A stretch of 40,566 nt of DNA, from positions 1 to 40,566 of the forward strand of contig JAOTXX010000039.1 of NCBI GenBank assembly GCA_029862185.1. The letters are read 5' to 3'. A program made the translations under genes and the position numbers. Below the pieces are notes generated by a model. It was not told the origin of the DNA. It saw only the letters and a list, made by a program, of their open reading frames with translations, and searched no databases. This stretch comes from Myxococcales bacterium. Lineage in GTDB: Bacteria; Myxococcota_A; Polyangia; Polyangiales; Houyiibacteriaceae. Shown here piece by piece: positions 25,170-32,171 of the stretch (position 1 is the stretch's first letter; each line of letters starts with the position of its first letter).

Positions 25170-25814
25170 ATGTCAAACGCAATGGACGCATTCTATCGAT
25201 TCTTGGACGAGCCCATCTTCCCATGGGCACGAATCGTTCTCGCTGTGCTCACGATCTTCGTCGGACTGAGCTTCACGGCACCGATGTGGCACATCAACAT
25301 GAAGGCGCCGCAATATCCGCAAGGGCTCGACCTCTACATCTACTCGTACAAAGTCGATGGCGGAAACGATGGCAACGACGTCCAAGAGATCAACGTGCTC
25401 AATCACTACATCGGTATGGCGCCCCTCGACCGCGCCGCGCTCAGCGATCTCGACTGGATTCCGTTCCTCTTCGCCGCGATGATCATTCTAGCTTTGCGAA
25501 CGGCCGTGATCGGAAAAGTCGGATCCATGCTGGACCTGTTGGTCATGACGACCTATGCAGGCGCATTCGGCTTCGGACGCTTGTATTACAAGCTCTATAC
25601 CTTCGGCCATAATCTAGACCCCAGAGCGCCGGTGACCGTCGAGCCATTCATGCCAGCGATGTTGGGCAAGAAGCAAATCGCGAACTTCTTGACGGAAGCG
25701 GGTCCTGGGCTCGGCACTTGGTATGTGGCGATATTCGCGACCGGGCTGACCCTGCTTCTGTTGATCCACCTGATCGTCGGCCGAAAGCGGCACGTAGCCT
25801 CCATGGGCGGCTGA
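25170..25814 (+). CDS. Conserved membrane protein of clade II nos clusters, function unknown
   Basis: A 214-residue integral membrane protein with about four hydrophobic helices (roughly 20-40, 95-113, 120-140, 185-205). Between helices 1 and 2 is a periplasmic-type segment with MWHINMKAPQYPQGLDLYIY and ENINVLNHYIGM-like sequence (here EINVLNHYIGMAPL); another conserved stretch is GHNLDPRAPVTVEPF before GKKQIANF. I recognise this pattern from proteins encoded next to nosL/nosY in Bacteroidota and other clade II clusters, but know of no assigned function. The conserved Met, His and Asn residues in the loops would suit metal handling; that is a guess. A GGAGGGGG site sets the ATG. It closes the nos operon. 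Confidence 0.8.
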   Translation: MSNAMDAFYRFLDEPIFPWARIVLAVLTIFVGLSFTAPMWHINMKAPQYPQGLDLYIYSYKVDGGNDGNDVQEINVLNHYIGMAPLDRAALSDLDWIPFLFAAMIILALRTAVIGKVGSMLDLLVMTTYAGAFGFGRLYYKLYTFGHNLDPRAPVTVEPFMPAMLGKKQIANFLTEAGPGLGTWYVAIFATGLTLLLLIHLIVGRKRHVASMGG

Positions 25815-25904
25815 GCAGCCAAAACCCCCGTCCGACAACAGGCCGCTGGCAGGCCGCTGCTGGCTGGAGTCCTGCTCCGAGGCCTGACACAATGACTGGG
25901 CCCG

Positions 25905-27398
25905 ATGGAACTGAACCTTCACACGTTTGTCGTCTCCGACATGCACCTCACCGAAGCGGAAGAGCCCGACCCGGCGCGCCCGCTCTGGATGGCGTACAAG
26001 CGTCGCGAGTTCTTCATCGATGACGATTTCGCGAGGTTCCTCGCCCATATCGAGGAGAAGGCGGATGGGCCGATCGAGCTGATCCTCAACGGTGACATTT
26101 TTGATTTCGACAGCGTCACCACCGTGCCCAGCAAGGACCGGCACGTCGAGTGGTTGGAACGGGTCCGTGGACTTGGAAGCGAGGAGTGGAAAAGCCAATT
26201 CAAGATGAAGGTCATCATCGATGACCACCCGCGCTGGTTCGAGGCCCTGGGCGCGTTCATCGCCCGGGGGAACCGGGCGGTCTTCGTCGTCGGCAATCAC
26301 GACGTCGAAGTCTATTGGCCCTCGGTCCAACGGATGATTTGCGATGCGCTCGGCGCCGCTCTTCCATCGAACATCGGCGAAGAAGAAGACGACGATCCGA
26401 TCGTGTTCTGCAATTGGTTCTACCTGAGTGGCGGGGACACCTACATCAGCCATGGGCACCAATACGATCCCAACTGTGTCGTGCGTGACCCGATCGATCC
26501 CTTGGTCGAAGTGAACGGGCAGCCGCGAGTACGGATTCCGTTCGGCGACCTTGCCGCGCGATACATGCTCAACGGAATGGGGTACTTCAATCCCCACCAA
26601 TCGGAGAACTACATCATGAGCGCCACTGCGTACGTGCGTTTCTTCTTCCGGTACATGTTGCGTACTCAGCCGCTGTTGATTTGGACCTGGGTTTGGGGTG
26701 CGTATGTGACGCTGTGGATCTCGCTTCGCACGCACTGGCTCCCCGCGATGCGCGATCCGATGCTCGTCGACGACAAGGTGCGATCGATCGCCGCGCGCGC
26801 CCAAGCCACGCCATCGATGGTTCGCAAGCTCAACGTGCTTCACGTCCCATCCGCGACGAACAATCCGTTTCGAATTGCGCGCGAGCTGTGGCTCGACCGC
26901 GCGTTCTTCCTCTTGATCGCGCTCTTCCTCGCCTGGCAGGTGGTCCTCCACATCAACATCGCTTTGCCGATCAGCCCGCTTTGGGTGTTCGTGCCGGCGC
27001 TGATCCTCATGCTCCCTTACGCGGCCTATGCCTCCTCCGTTCGGGCGACGGTCTTCGAAACACCGCTTCTCACGCCGACTCTCGCGGAGCTGATCTTCAA
27101 GATCACCGGCGCGCGCCGCGTGGTTTTTGGGCACACCCACGAGCCCAAATGCGAGCAAGTGGGTCCGATCACGCTCTACAACGGCGGGTTTTGGTCCCAG
27201 GCGTTTGCCGACCCAGAGTGCACGATCCGCCTCGGGGAGCAGACCTTCGTTTGGATTCGCCCCGCGGACGACGGGTCGGGCCGGGTAGGGGAGCTCTGCG
27301 AATGGAAGGCGGCCGAAGAGATGCCGATGCGCTCGATTTGTGCTGAAACGCAGAGTTCCGTGGCCGAGGTCGGCCTTCGTGTTGGAGCCGGTGCGTGA
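25905..27398 (+). CDS. Metallophosphoesterase with two membrane helices
   Basis: A 497-residue calcineurin-like phosphoesterase. Metal ligands are in VSDMHL (residues 9-14), NGDIFDF, GNHDVE, SHGHQYD and, after a long insert, GHTHEPK. The insert (about 230-410) holds hydrophobic helices, including FFLLIALFLAWQVVLH and VFVPALILMLPYAAYA. The first half resembles UDP-2,3-diacylglucosamine hydrolase (LpxH-like) but the protein is twice that length, so lipid A processing is not assumed. It begins 90 bp after the nos-associated gene; the ATG has only a weak upstream purine run. The last 10-15 residues look unlike the family and may be read-through into old spacer. Confidence 0.82.
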   Translation: MELNLHTFVVSDMHLTEAEEPDPARPLWMAYKRREFFIDDDFARFLAHIEEKADGPIELILNGDIFDFDSVTTVPSKDRHVEWLERVRGLGSEEWKSQFKMKVIIDDHPRWFEALGAFIARGNRAVFVVGNHDVEVYWPSVQRMICDALGAALPSNIGEEEDDDPIVFCNWFYLSGGDTYISHGHQYDPNCVVRDPIDPLVEVNGQPRVRIPFGDLAARYMLNGMGYFNPHQSENYIMSATAYVRFFFRYMLRTQPLLIWTWVWGAYVTLWISLRTHWLPAMRDPMLVDDKVRSIAARAQATPSMVRKLNVLHVPSATNNPFRIARELWLDRAFFLLIALFLAWQVVLHINIALPISPLWVFVPALILMLPYAAYASSVRATVFETPLLTPTLAELIFKITGARRVVFGHTHEPKCEQVGPITLYNGGFWSQAFADPECTIRLGEQTFVWIRPADDGSGRVGELCEWKAAEEMPMRSICAETQSSVAEVGLRVGAGA

Positions 27399-27486
27399 CG
27401 AGACGCTTGCGAAGGCGAGCGTCACCAGTGTATGCGTCGATCCGAAGAGCCGGGAGAAGGTGACGGTGCCCGTCGCTCTCCCCAAC
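27370..27486 (+). pseudogene. Possible C-terminal remnant of a 4HBT-type thioesterase
   Basis: In the frame offset from the end of the metallophosphoesterase, about 39 residues read SAFVLEPVRDETLAKASVT then SVCVDPKSREKVTVPVALP. This matches the usual end of YbgC/FadM-like hotdog thioesterases, where a strand, a 'vcvd' strand and a 'P-x-P' turn close the fold. The upstream catalytic half is absent. The resemblance is by eye over a short stretch, and it partly overlaps a good hairpin, so it may be coincidence. Confidence 0.2.
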
Positions 27487-27730
27487 GCTGTCGGAGCTTC
27501 GGCCCGGCGCGCACGTTCGATGGGTACGGGATCCGGCAGATGTCGTCCGCGCCGTGGCTGGCTGGATCAAGGCGCGAGACTCGAAAAGGTGACAGGAATG
27601 TTACGCGGCTTGCCGCTGAGCGACTGGTGCGTGCGGCGCCAAGCTCTCAAACTGTGATCTCGTTGAGCGCGCCTGCGAACTCTGGGTCTCTAATCTCGAT
27701 GTTCGTAACTCAGCTATGAATTCAGATGCT
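27399..27730. other. 332-bp convergent spacer with a 31-nt hairpin
   Basis: No convincing intact gene. It contains a strong imperfect hairpin: GGGAGA (27452-27457) with TCTCCC (27477-27482), enclosing GACGG (27462-27466) and CCGTC (27470-27474) with a TGC loop. There is no T-run on either strand, so a bidirectional structural terminator is possible but not typical. The rest is unremarkable apart from the possible thioesterase remnant at its left end. Confidence 0.5.
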
Positions 27731-29266
27731 TCAGTTGCAGCTCGGCACCGACGCCCCCTGAACGAGCTGCGATGGGAAGTACCCGCCGGGGTCGCTGAAC
27801 GCTAGCGCGACGCTTTCGGCATTCGCTCCGAAATCCCCCCGGATTCGAAGGTGGTTTGGCCCACCCACCTCGTCGTATTCCATCGAGAAGACGGTGGGCT
27901 CCGTCCATTGTCCGAGGATGCCAATCGCGATGCCGATGGGGCCCGTCTCCGAAAACCTCGGCACGCCGTCCATGCCGACGGGTAGCTCGAATGCGTCGCT
28001 CCCGAGCGTGAGATCGAACCAGACCTCCGAGGGAGAGTCAAAGCGGAGCGAAATACAACGCACCCCGAACTGGTTCGGGTCCAGTCGGTACACCTTGCCC
28101 GAGATCTCGGTGGCGATGGGCGGAAGGGTAGGGACCGGCTCAGCCTGCGGGGGCTCGGTTGCGTTCCGGATGGCCTCGCTCAACCGAGCGAACGCCTCCG
28201 GATTCGCATCGAGCGCGGAGTCGGATTTCAGTCCCGCCACCAAGAGCGGAGCCACGTCGCCTCGGACGTCGAGGCCACGTCCGGTGAAAACCGCGACGAC
28301 GTCTTTGTCTGGCCAGACGATGATCGCCTGGCCGCTACGGCCGCGCGCTTCGTACACGCCCTCGAACGCTCCGGCGAGCACCCACCATTGAAAGCCGTAG
28401 CCCGTTTCACCATCGTCGGTGAGCACGAAGGACTGCGATGCGAGTTCGACCCAGTCCTTTGAAACAATTTGCACGCCGTTCCACGAGCCCTCGTTCAAAA
28501 AGAGTTGGCCGATTCGTGCCATGTCGCGCGGATAGAGTTGCAGATCTCCCCAACCGCGATTCACACCCTGTGGATCGGTGGGCCAAGTCACGTCCATGAT
28601 TCCCAAGGGCCCGAATAGGTTCTCCTTGGCAAACTCGAGTGTGCTCGTTCCGCTGGCGTTCGCGATCATCGCAGACATCAGGTGCGAGCCTGGGCTGCAA
28701 TATGCCCACTCGGCGCCGGGCGCGACGGCCATGGGAAGCTCCAGGGCGTACTGCACGTAGTGATCGCTTCCGATCATTTCATTGAGCTCGGGCTCTCCCG
28801 GGGTCCGGCCGCAGCTCAGGCCGGATGTCATCGTCAGGAGATGCAGCAGGTCGATGTCGGACTTGCCGTCGAACGTCGGAGAAGGCGCGAGGTCCGGGAA
28901 CGAGGCGAGCATGCCCTGATCGAGCGACATCGAGCCGCGGTCAACCGCAATGCCGATCAGAGTCGATGTGACGCTTTTGGTGACCGACGCGATGTCGTGC
29001 TTTTGCTCTCCCAGGTACGGATAGAAGTACGCGTCCAATATCAGGACGCCGTTTCGAGCTACCTGCACGCTATCGATGGGCAGGCCTTGCACGTCGATCT
29101 GCCCGATGACCTCGGCAAGTGCCGCCGAGTCGAAGCCCTGCTCTTCCGGAGGCGCAGTAGGCCAGTCCGCACCGACCGTGACCGACTTGGATTCGCCGTT
29201 GGAGCAGCCGAAGCAAAGCCACATGAAGGAGAACGCCAGAACCGAAGAACGCCATGTGCTGAGCAC
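27731..29266 (-). CDS. Serine hydrolase lipoprotein (class C beta-lactamase / PBP-like)
   Basis: A 511-residue protein from the GTG at 29266, which has GGAAAGGAA upstream and gives a clean lipoprotein signal (MLSTWRSSVLAFSFMWLCFGC, Cys21). The beta-lactamase-fold domain (about 45-370) has the S-x-x-K nucleophile S94-V-T-K97, Y189-C-S191 and HLLTMTSGL. The C-terminal 120 residues (about 390-511) are a separate beta-rich domain. Such proteins act as esterases, peptidases or D-alanyl carboxypeptidases; a resistance role is not implied. It is divergent from the DUF2141 gene. An ATG at 29296 is possible but leaves the Shine-Dalgarno internal. Confidence 0.85.
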   Translation of the reverse strand: MLSTWRSSVLAFSFMWLCFGCSNGESKSVTVGADWPTAPPEEQGFDSAALAEVIGQIDVQGLPIDSVQVARNGVLILDAYFYPYLGEQKHDIASVTKSVTSTLIGIAVDRGSMSLDQGMLASFPDLAPSPTFDGKSDIDLLHLLTMTSGLSCGRTPGEPELNEMIGSDHYVQYALELPMAVAPGAEWAYCSPGSHLMSAMIANASGTSTLEFAKENLFGPLGIMDVTWPTDPQGVNRGWGDLQLYPRDMARIGQLFLNEGSWNGVQIVSKDWVELASQSFVLTDDGETGYGFQWWVLAGAFEGVYEARGRSGQAIIVWPDKDVVAVFTGRGLDVRGDVAPLLVAGLKSDSALDANPEAFARLSEAIRNATEPPQAEPVPTLPPIATEISGKVYRLDPNQFGVRCISLRFDSPSEVWFDLTLGSDAFELPVGMDGVPRFSETGPIGIAIGILGQWTEPTVFSMEYDEVGGPNHLRIRGDFGANAESVALAFSDPGGYFPSQLVQGASVPSCN

Positions 29267-29460
29267 CGAAGGTTCCTTTCCAGGCAAGAGCGTCAAGAGT
29301 TTGGGGGCACTGTGCGAAAAAGTCTACGCACCCGCGCGAGGCTGATCATGCCCAAGCATTTGGCAAAATTCCCCGCCTCGTCTAAACATTTGCAGTATCT
29401 CTGCGTCGAACTGGCATGAGGACGGGCTGGACGCGCGCATGGGAATCCGGGGAGCATTCG

Positions 29461-29946
29461 ATGGTTTGGACCAAAATGGCATGTGCGACTTTCGTCGCCA
29501 TCGCGCTGATCGGCTCGCTGATCTGGACTCCCGCTTCGGGGGCGCAAGTCGACAACGACCCGGCCGCCAGAAACATCCTCTCGCTCGAAATCAGGGGCCT
29601 TCGAAAGGGCACGATAGGCCAGATGGCCTGCGCGCTGTTCTGGCAGAACAAAGGCTTCCCTCGTAAACATCGTCGTGCGCTTCGGCGAACCTGGGTTGAT
29701 GTCGAGGGGGAGAGCGTCACGTGCGTGTTCAAGCGGACGGGGCTAGGGGAGTACGCCGCATCGGTTTTCGTCGACATCAACGGCAACGGCAAGCTCGACA
29801 CCAACGCGATCGGCAGCCCGAAAGAGCCCTGGGGCGTTTCACAGAATGCCAAATCAAAGAGATTTGGCCCGCCCCTCTACAAGGATGCGAAGTTCACTTA
29901 TCAGGGCGGGGCGGTGACGATTCCGATTGAGCTCGTCTACGACTAG
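29461..29946 (+). CDS. DUF2141 secreted protein
   Basis: A 161-residue exported protein: signal peptide MVWTKMACATFVAIALIGSL with a probable cleavage after ASG-A near residue 28, then a DUF2141 domain. The domain signature is clear: FVDINGNGKLDTNAIGSPKE, PWGVSQNAKSKRFGPPLYKD and the closing VTIPIELVYD. The DxNxNGxLD loop looks calcium-binding. The family's function is unknown. The ATG at 29461 follows GGGGAG by six bases; an earlier ATG at 29416 has no such site. It shares a CTAG stop palindrome (29943-29946) with the convergent DsrE-like gene. Confidence 0.88.
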   Translation: MVWTKMACATFVAIALIGSLIWTPASGAQVDNDPAARNILSLEIRGLRKGTIGQMACALFWQNKGFPRKHRRALRRTWVDVEGESVTCVFKRTGLGEYAASVFVDINGNGKLDTNAIGSPKEPWGVSQNAKSKRFGPPLYKDAKFTYQGGAVTIPIELVYD

Positions 29947-30422
29947 ACGAAGATGATCTGAGCGCCTTCGCTCATGTCCATGAAGTCCATCGCGGTCAGC
30001 ACGTCTTTGACCTGCGGCACCAAGTCGTCCTTCGTGAGCTTGAACATGTCGAGTGCCATCTGGCAGCCGTAGAGATCGGCGCCGGCGTCATCGAGCATTT
30101 CGATGAACTCGCGAATCGGCGGGATGTCGAGCCGCTCCATTTCCTTCCGCATTTGCGCCGTGGCCAAGGCTTCGACCCCCGGCAAGCCTGCAATCATGGC
30201 TGGAATGGGCGCAGACGGGTTGCCCACGAGGTTCAGGTGAAGGTGGTCGATCTTCTTCTTGTTGACGATGTCGAGTCCCCAGAACGTGAAGAACAGACGG
30301 GCGTCGACACCCGCCATCCGCGCCGCGTTGGCCAAAATCAGCCCCGGGTAGGCCATGTCGAAGCTTCCTTTGGAGCAAATTACGCTCAAGCTTCGTTTCT
30401 TCTCGGTTCCTGTGTCGGTCAT
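29943..30422 (-). CDS. DsrE/DsrF-like (DsrE2-type) sulfurtransferase protein
   Basis: A 159-residue protein of the DsrE fold. It has an N-terminal strand with Cys16 (SVICSKGSFDMAYPGLILAN), the FFTFWGLDIV block and the conserved late cysteine in ADLYGCQMALDMF (Cys120), the position that carries persulfide in DsrE2 homologues. The ending SEGAQIIFV is typical. Members shuttle sulfane sulfur between rhodanese/TusA/DsrC-like partners. It lies 22 bp after the TusE-like gene in an operon headed by an SQR-like flavoprotein. Unlike DsrEFH it is a single-subunit gene, and no dsrAB is in the window, so dissimilatory sulfite chemistry is not implied. Confidence 0.88.
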   Translation of the reverse strand: MTDTGTEKKRSLSVICSKGSFDMAYPGLILANAARMAGVDARLFFTFWGLDIVNKKKIDHLHLNLVGNPSAPIPAMIAGLPGVEALATAQMRKEMERLDIPPIREFIEMLDDAGADLYGCQMALDMFKLTKDDLVPQVKDVLTAMDFMDMSEGAQIIFV

Positions 30423-30444
30423 GACTTTCTCCTAGAACGCGTGG

Positions 30445-30747
30445 CTACAGGCACGACTTGGGTTTGGGGATGCCGGCGATCTTGGCGATGAGCTTCGCTG
30501 GACCATCGGGGAAGAGTTTGTAGATCGACTTGATCGGCGTTTCCGATCGCTTGCTGATCTTTCTGAGCCCGGGGCTCGAGCCGGACTCGCCTTCGATCGT
30601 GCGCGCCGTCTTGAGCACCTTCCAGTGCTCGTCTCCGAGCTGTATTCCCATTTGCGATGCAAGCTCCTGCGCGAGCTCTTCAGACCAGTCGTCGCGATTC
30701 GCGAGATAGCCCTCTGCATCGGTTTGCAAAGCCTCGAGTGACATCAT
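30445..30747 (-). CDS. TusE/DsrC-family sulfur relay protein
   Basis: A 100-residue DsrC-fold protein: DAEGYLANRDDWSEELAQEL, GIQLGDEHWKVLKTAR and the C-terminal arm ending GIPKPKSCL, with the penultimate Cys99 that carries sulfur. The second cysteine of true DsrC, about ten residues earlier in the arm, is absent, so it resembles TusE rather than redox-active DsrC. Its ATG overlaps the stop of the flavoprotein gene (30744-30747) behind a GGAGG site. With DsrE2 next door it should accept or donate persulfide in the cytoplasm. Confidence 0.9.
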   Translation of the reverse strand: MMSLEALQTDAEGYLANRDDWSEELAQELASQMGIQLGDEHWKVLKTARTIEGESGSSPGLRKISKRSETPIKSIYKLFPDGPAKLIAKIAGIPKPKSCL

Positions 30748-31997
30748 GCGCCTCCTAGTTCCGCTGCGGCGGAGAGTTGTTTACCTGCCAACGACATCGT
30801 TGGGGAAATGGGAATCGGCCGCGCGGGCAAGAGCGCATGCCAGTAGACGTGTCGGAACATCAGCTTTGCCCAGTGGTTGCGCCGGCACTCTTTGAGCAGG
30901 GGCAGCGGGCCGATGCCCGGGATGGGGAACTGCCCGGGAAGCGGTTCCGTCTCGTAGTTGAAGTCGATCAGCATGGCCTTTCCGTGGCCTGTTTCGACGA
31001 AGCAGTTGGAATGCCCGTCGAAGCTTGGCTCGAGCTCCTTGCCGTCGATGGCTCCGAGGATGTTTTCGGCCATCAGGTCGGCCTGGAAGTGCGCGACCGA
31101 ACCTGCCTTCGAGCTCGGCAGGTCGGTGGCATCTCCAATGCAGAAGACACGCTCGACGTTCTTGGCGGCCAATGTGTGGGGGTCGGTCGGCACGAAGGCG
31201 AGCTCGTCGCCCAGGTCGCTGTCCTCGAGGAAGCCGGCCCCCATGTGCGGCGGGATAGTGACGAGCAGGTCGTAGGGGACCTCGCGTTCATCGTAGGAGC
31301 GAATCACGTTCTTCTCGGAGTCGACTTCGCCGGTCATGAACTCGGTTTCGACCTGAATGCCTTTGTCTTCCAGGAGGTAGCCGAGGGTTTTGGAGGCGAG
31401 TGGTTTCGTGAAGGCGCCGTCGAGCGGTGTTGCGTAGACCAGCTCGGTCTTGTCGCGAATGCCACGCTTCGTGAGATAGTCATCGGTCAAGAACGCAAAC
31501 TCGAGCGGCGCGACCGGACACTTGATGGGCATCTCGACGATGTTGATGACCAGGCGGCCGCCTTCGAAGTTGGCGAGCCCTTCTCGGAGGGCCTTGGCGC
31601 CGTCGAGCGTGTAGAAGTCGAAGACGTTCTTCCGCCAGCCCTCGCCCAGCATACCGTCGATCATCTCGGGTCGGACCTCCGTGCCCGAAGCGATGATCAA
31701 AAAGTCGTACGAGAGCTCGTCTCCTTTTTCGAGCTCGACGAGGCGGCGGTTGGTGTCGATCGCTTTGACCGTCTTTTGGTGCCACGTGATTCCCTTGCCG
31801 AGCGTGGATCCGCGTTCCCGGAGGATTCGCTCTTCGGTTTCATTTCCGAAAGGCAAGAACAGCAACCCGGGCTGATAGAGATGCGTGCCGGAGGGGTCCA
31901 CGATCGCCACGTCCCAGTCCTTCGGGAGACGTCGTCGTAGCTTGTTGGCGATCGCGGTGCCGGCAGTCCCAGCACCCAAGATGACAATGGTTTTCAT
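30744..31997 (-). CDS. SQR-like FAD/NAD(P)-dependent oxidoreductase
   Basis: A 417-residue flavoprotein of the sulfide:quinone oxidoreductase superfamily. FAD-binding GAGTAGTAIANKL is at residues 8-20, SGTEVRPEMIDG at about 104, and FCIGDATDLPSSKAGS at about 285. Cysteines are at 160 (IKCPVAPLEF, matching a conserved SQR cysteine), 286, 332 (SNCFVETGHG) and 371. The typical SQR second catalytic cysteine near residue 350 is not obvious, so the third cysteine may serve. It heads an operon with TusE- and DsrE-like proteins, which fits oxidation or release of protein-bound sulfane sulfur. The electron acceptor (quinone or other) is unknown; the C-terminus has an amphipathic NHWAKLMFRHVYWHALL segment that could bind membrane. 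Confidence 0.87.
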   Translation of the reverse strand: MKTIVILGAGTAGTAIANKLRRRLPKDWDVAIVDPSGTHLYQPGLLFLPFGNETEERILRERGSTLGKGITWHQKTVKAIDTNRRLVELEKGDELSYDFLIIASGTEVRPEMIDGMLGEGWRKNVFDFYTLDGAKALREGLANFEGGRLVINIVEMPIKCPVAPLEFAFLTDDYLTKRGIRDKTELVYATPLDGAFTKPLASKTLGYLLEDKGIQVETEFMTGEVDSEKNVIRSYDEREVPYDLLVTIPPHMGAGFLEDSDLGDELAFVPTDPHTLAAKNVERVFCIGDATDLPSSKAGSVAHFQADLMAENILGAIDGKELEPSFDGHSNCFVETGHGKAMLIDFNYETEPLPGQFPIPGIGPLPLLKECRRNHWAKLMFRHVYWHALLPARPIPISPTMSLAGKQLSAAAELGGA

Positions 31998-32005
31998 GTT
32001 GCGGC

Positions 32006-32080
32006 CTCGTCTGAGCCCGACGAGTGTGCAAGCAGCGTGCCGACGCGTGCCCTACTCAACTAGGAAATCGTGCGTACGAT
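32006..32080 (-). promoter_or_regulatory. Inverted repeats upstream of the sulfur-relay operon
   Basis: Two perfect repeats lie in the 174-bp leader of the SQR-like gene: CTCGTC (32006-32011) with GACGAG (32019-32024), close to the start codon, and ATCGT-GCGT-ACGAT at 32067-32080. The first could be an RNA hairpin, the second an operator. The rest of the gap to 32171 shows no gene. Confidence 0.35.
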
Positions 32081-32171
32081 GACCACACTCTTGTCAAACG
32101 CAACGGCCTGGTTTCTTCGTGGCTTCGCGTGTCGACGCGCTCACGGTCATCTGCTTGAAGTGACGGGCCTG

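Noticed and set aside
27169-27570. A 133-codon minus-strand frame near the 27.4-27.7 kb spacer
   Set aside because: Mostly antisense to the phosphoesterase; the sequence is Ser/Arg-rich and unlike any family I know.
27731-29266. Serine hydrolase as an antibiotic-resistance beta-lactamase
   Set aside because: The SxxK and YxS motifs define a wide esterase/PBP superfamily; the extra C-terminal domain and lipoprotein signal do not point to resistance.
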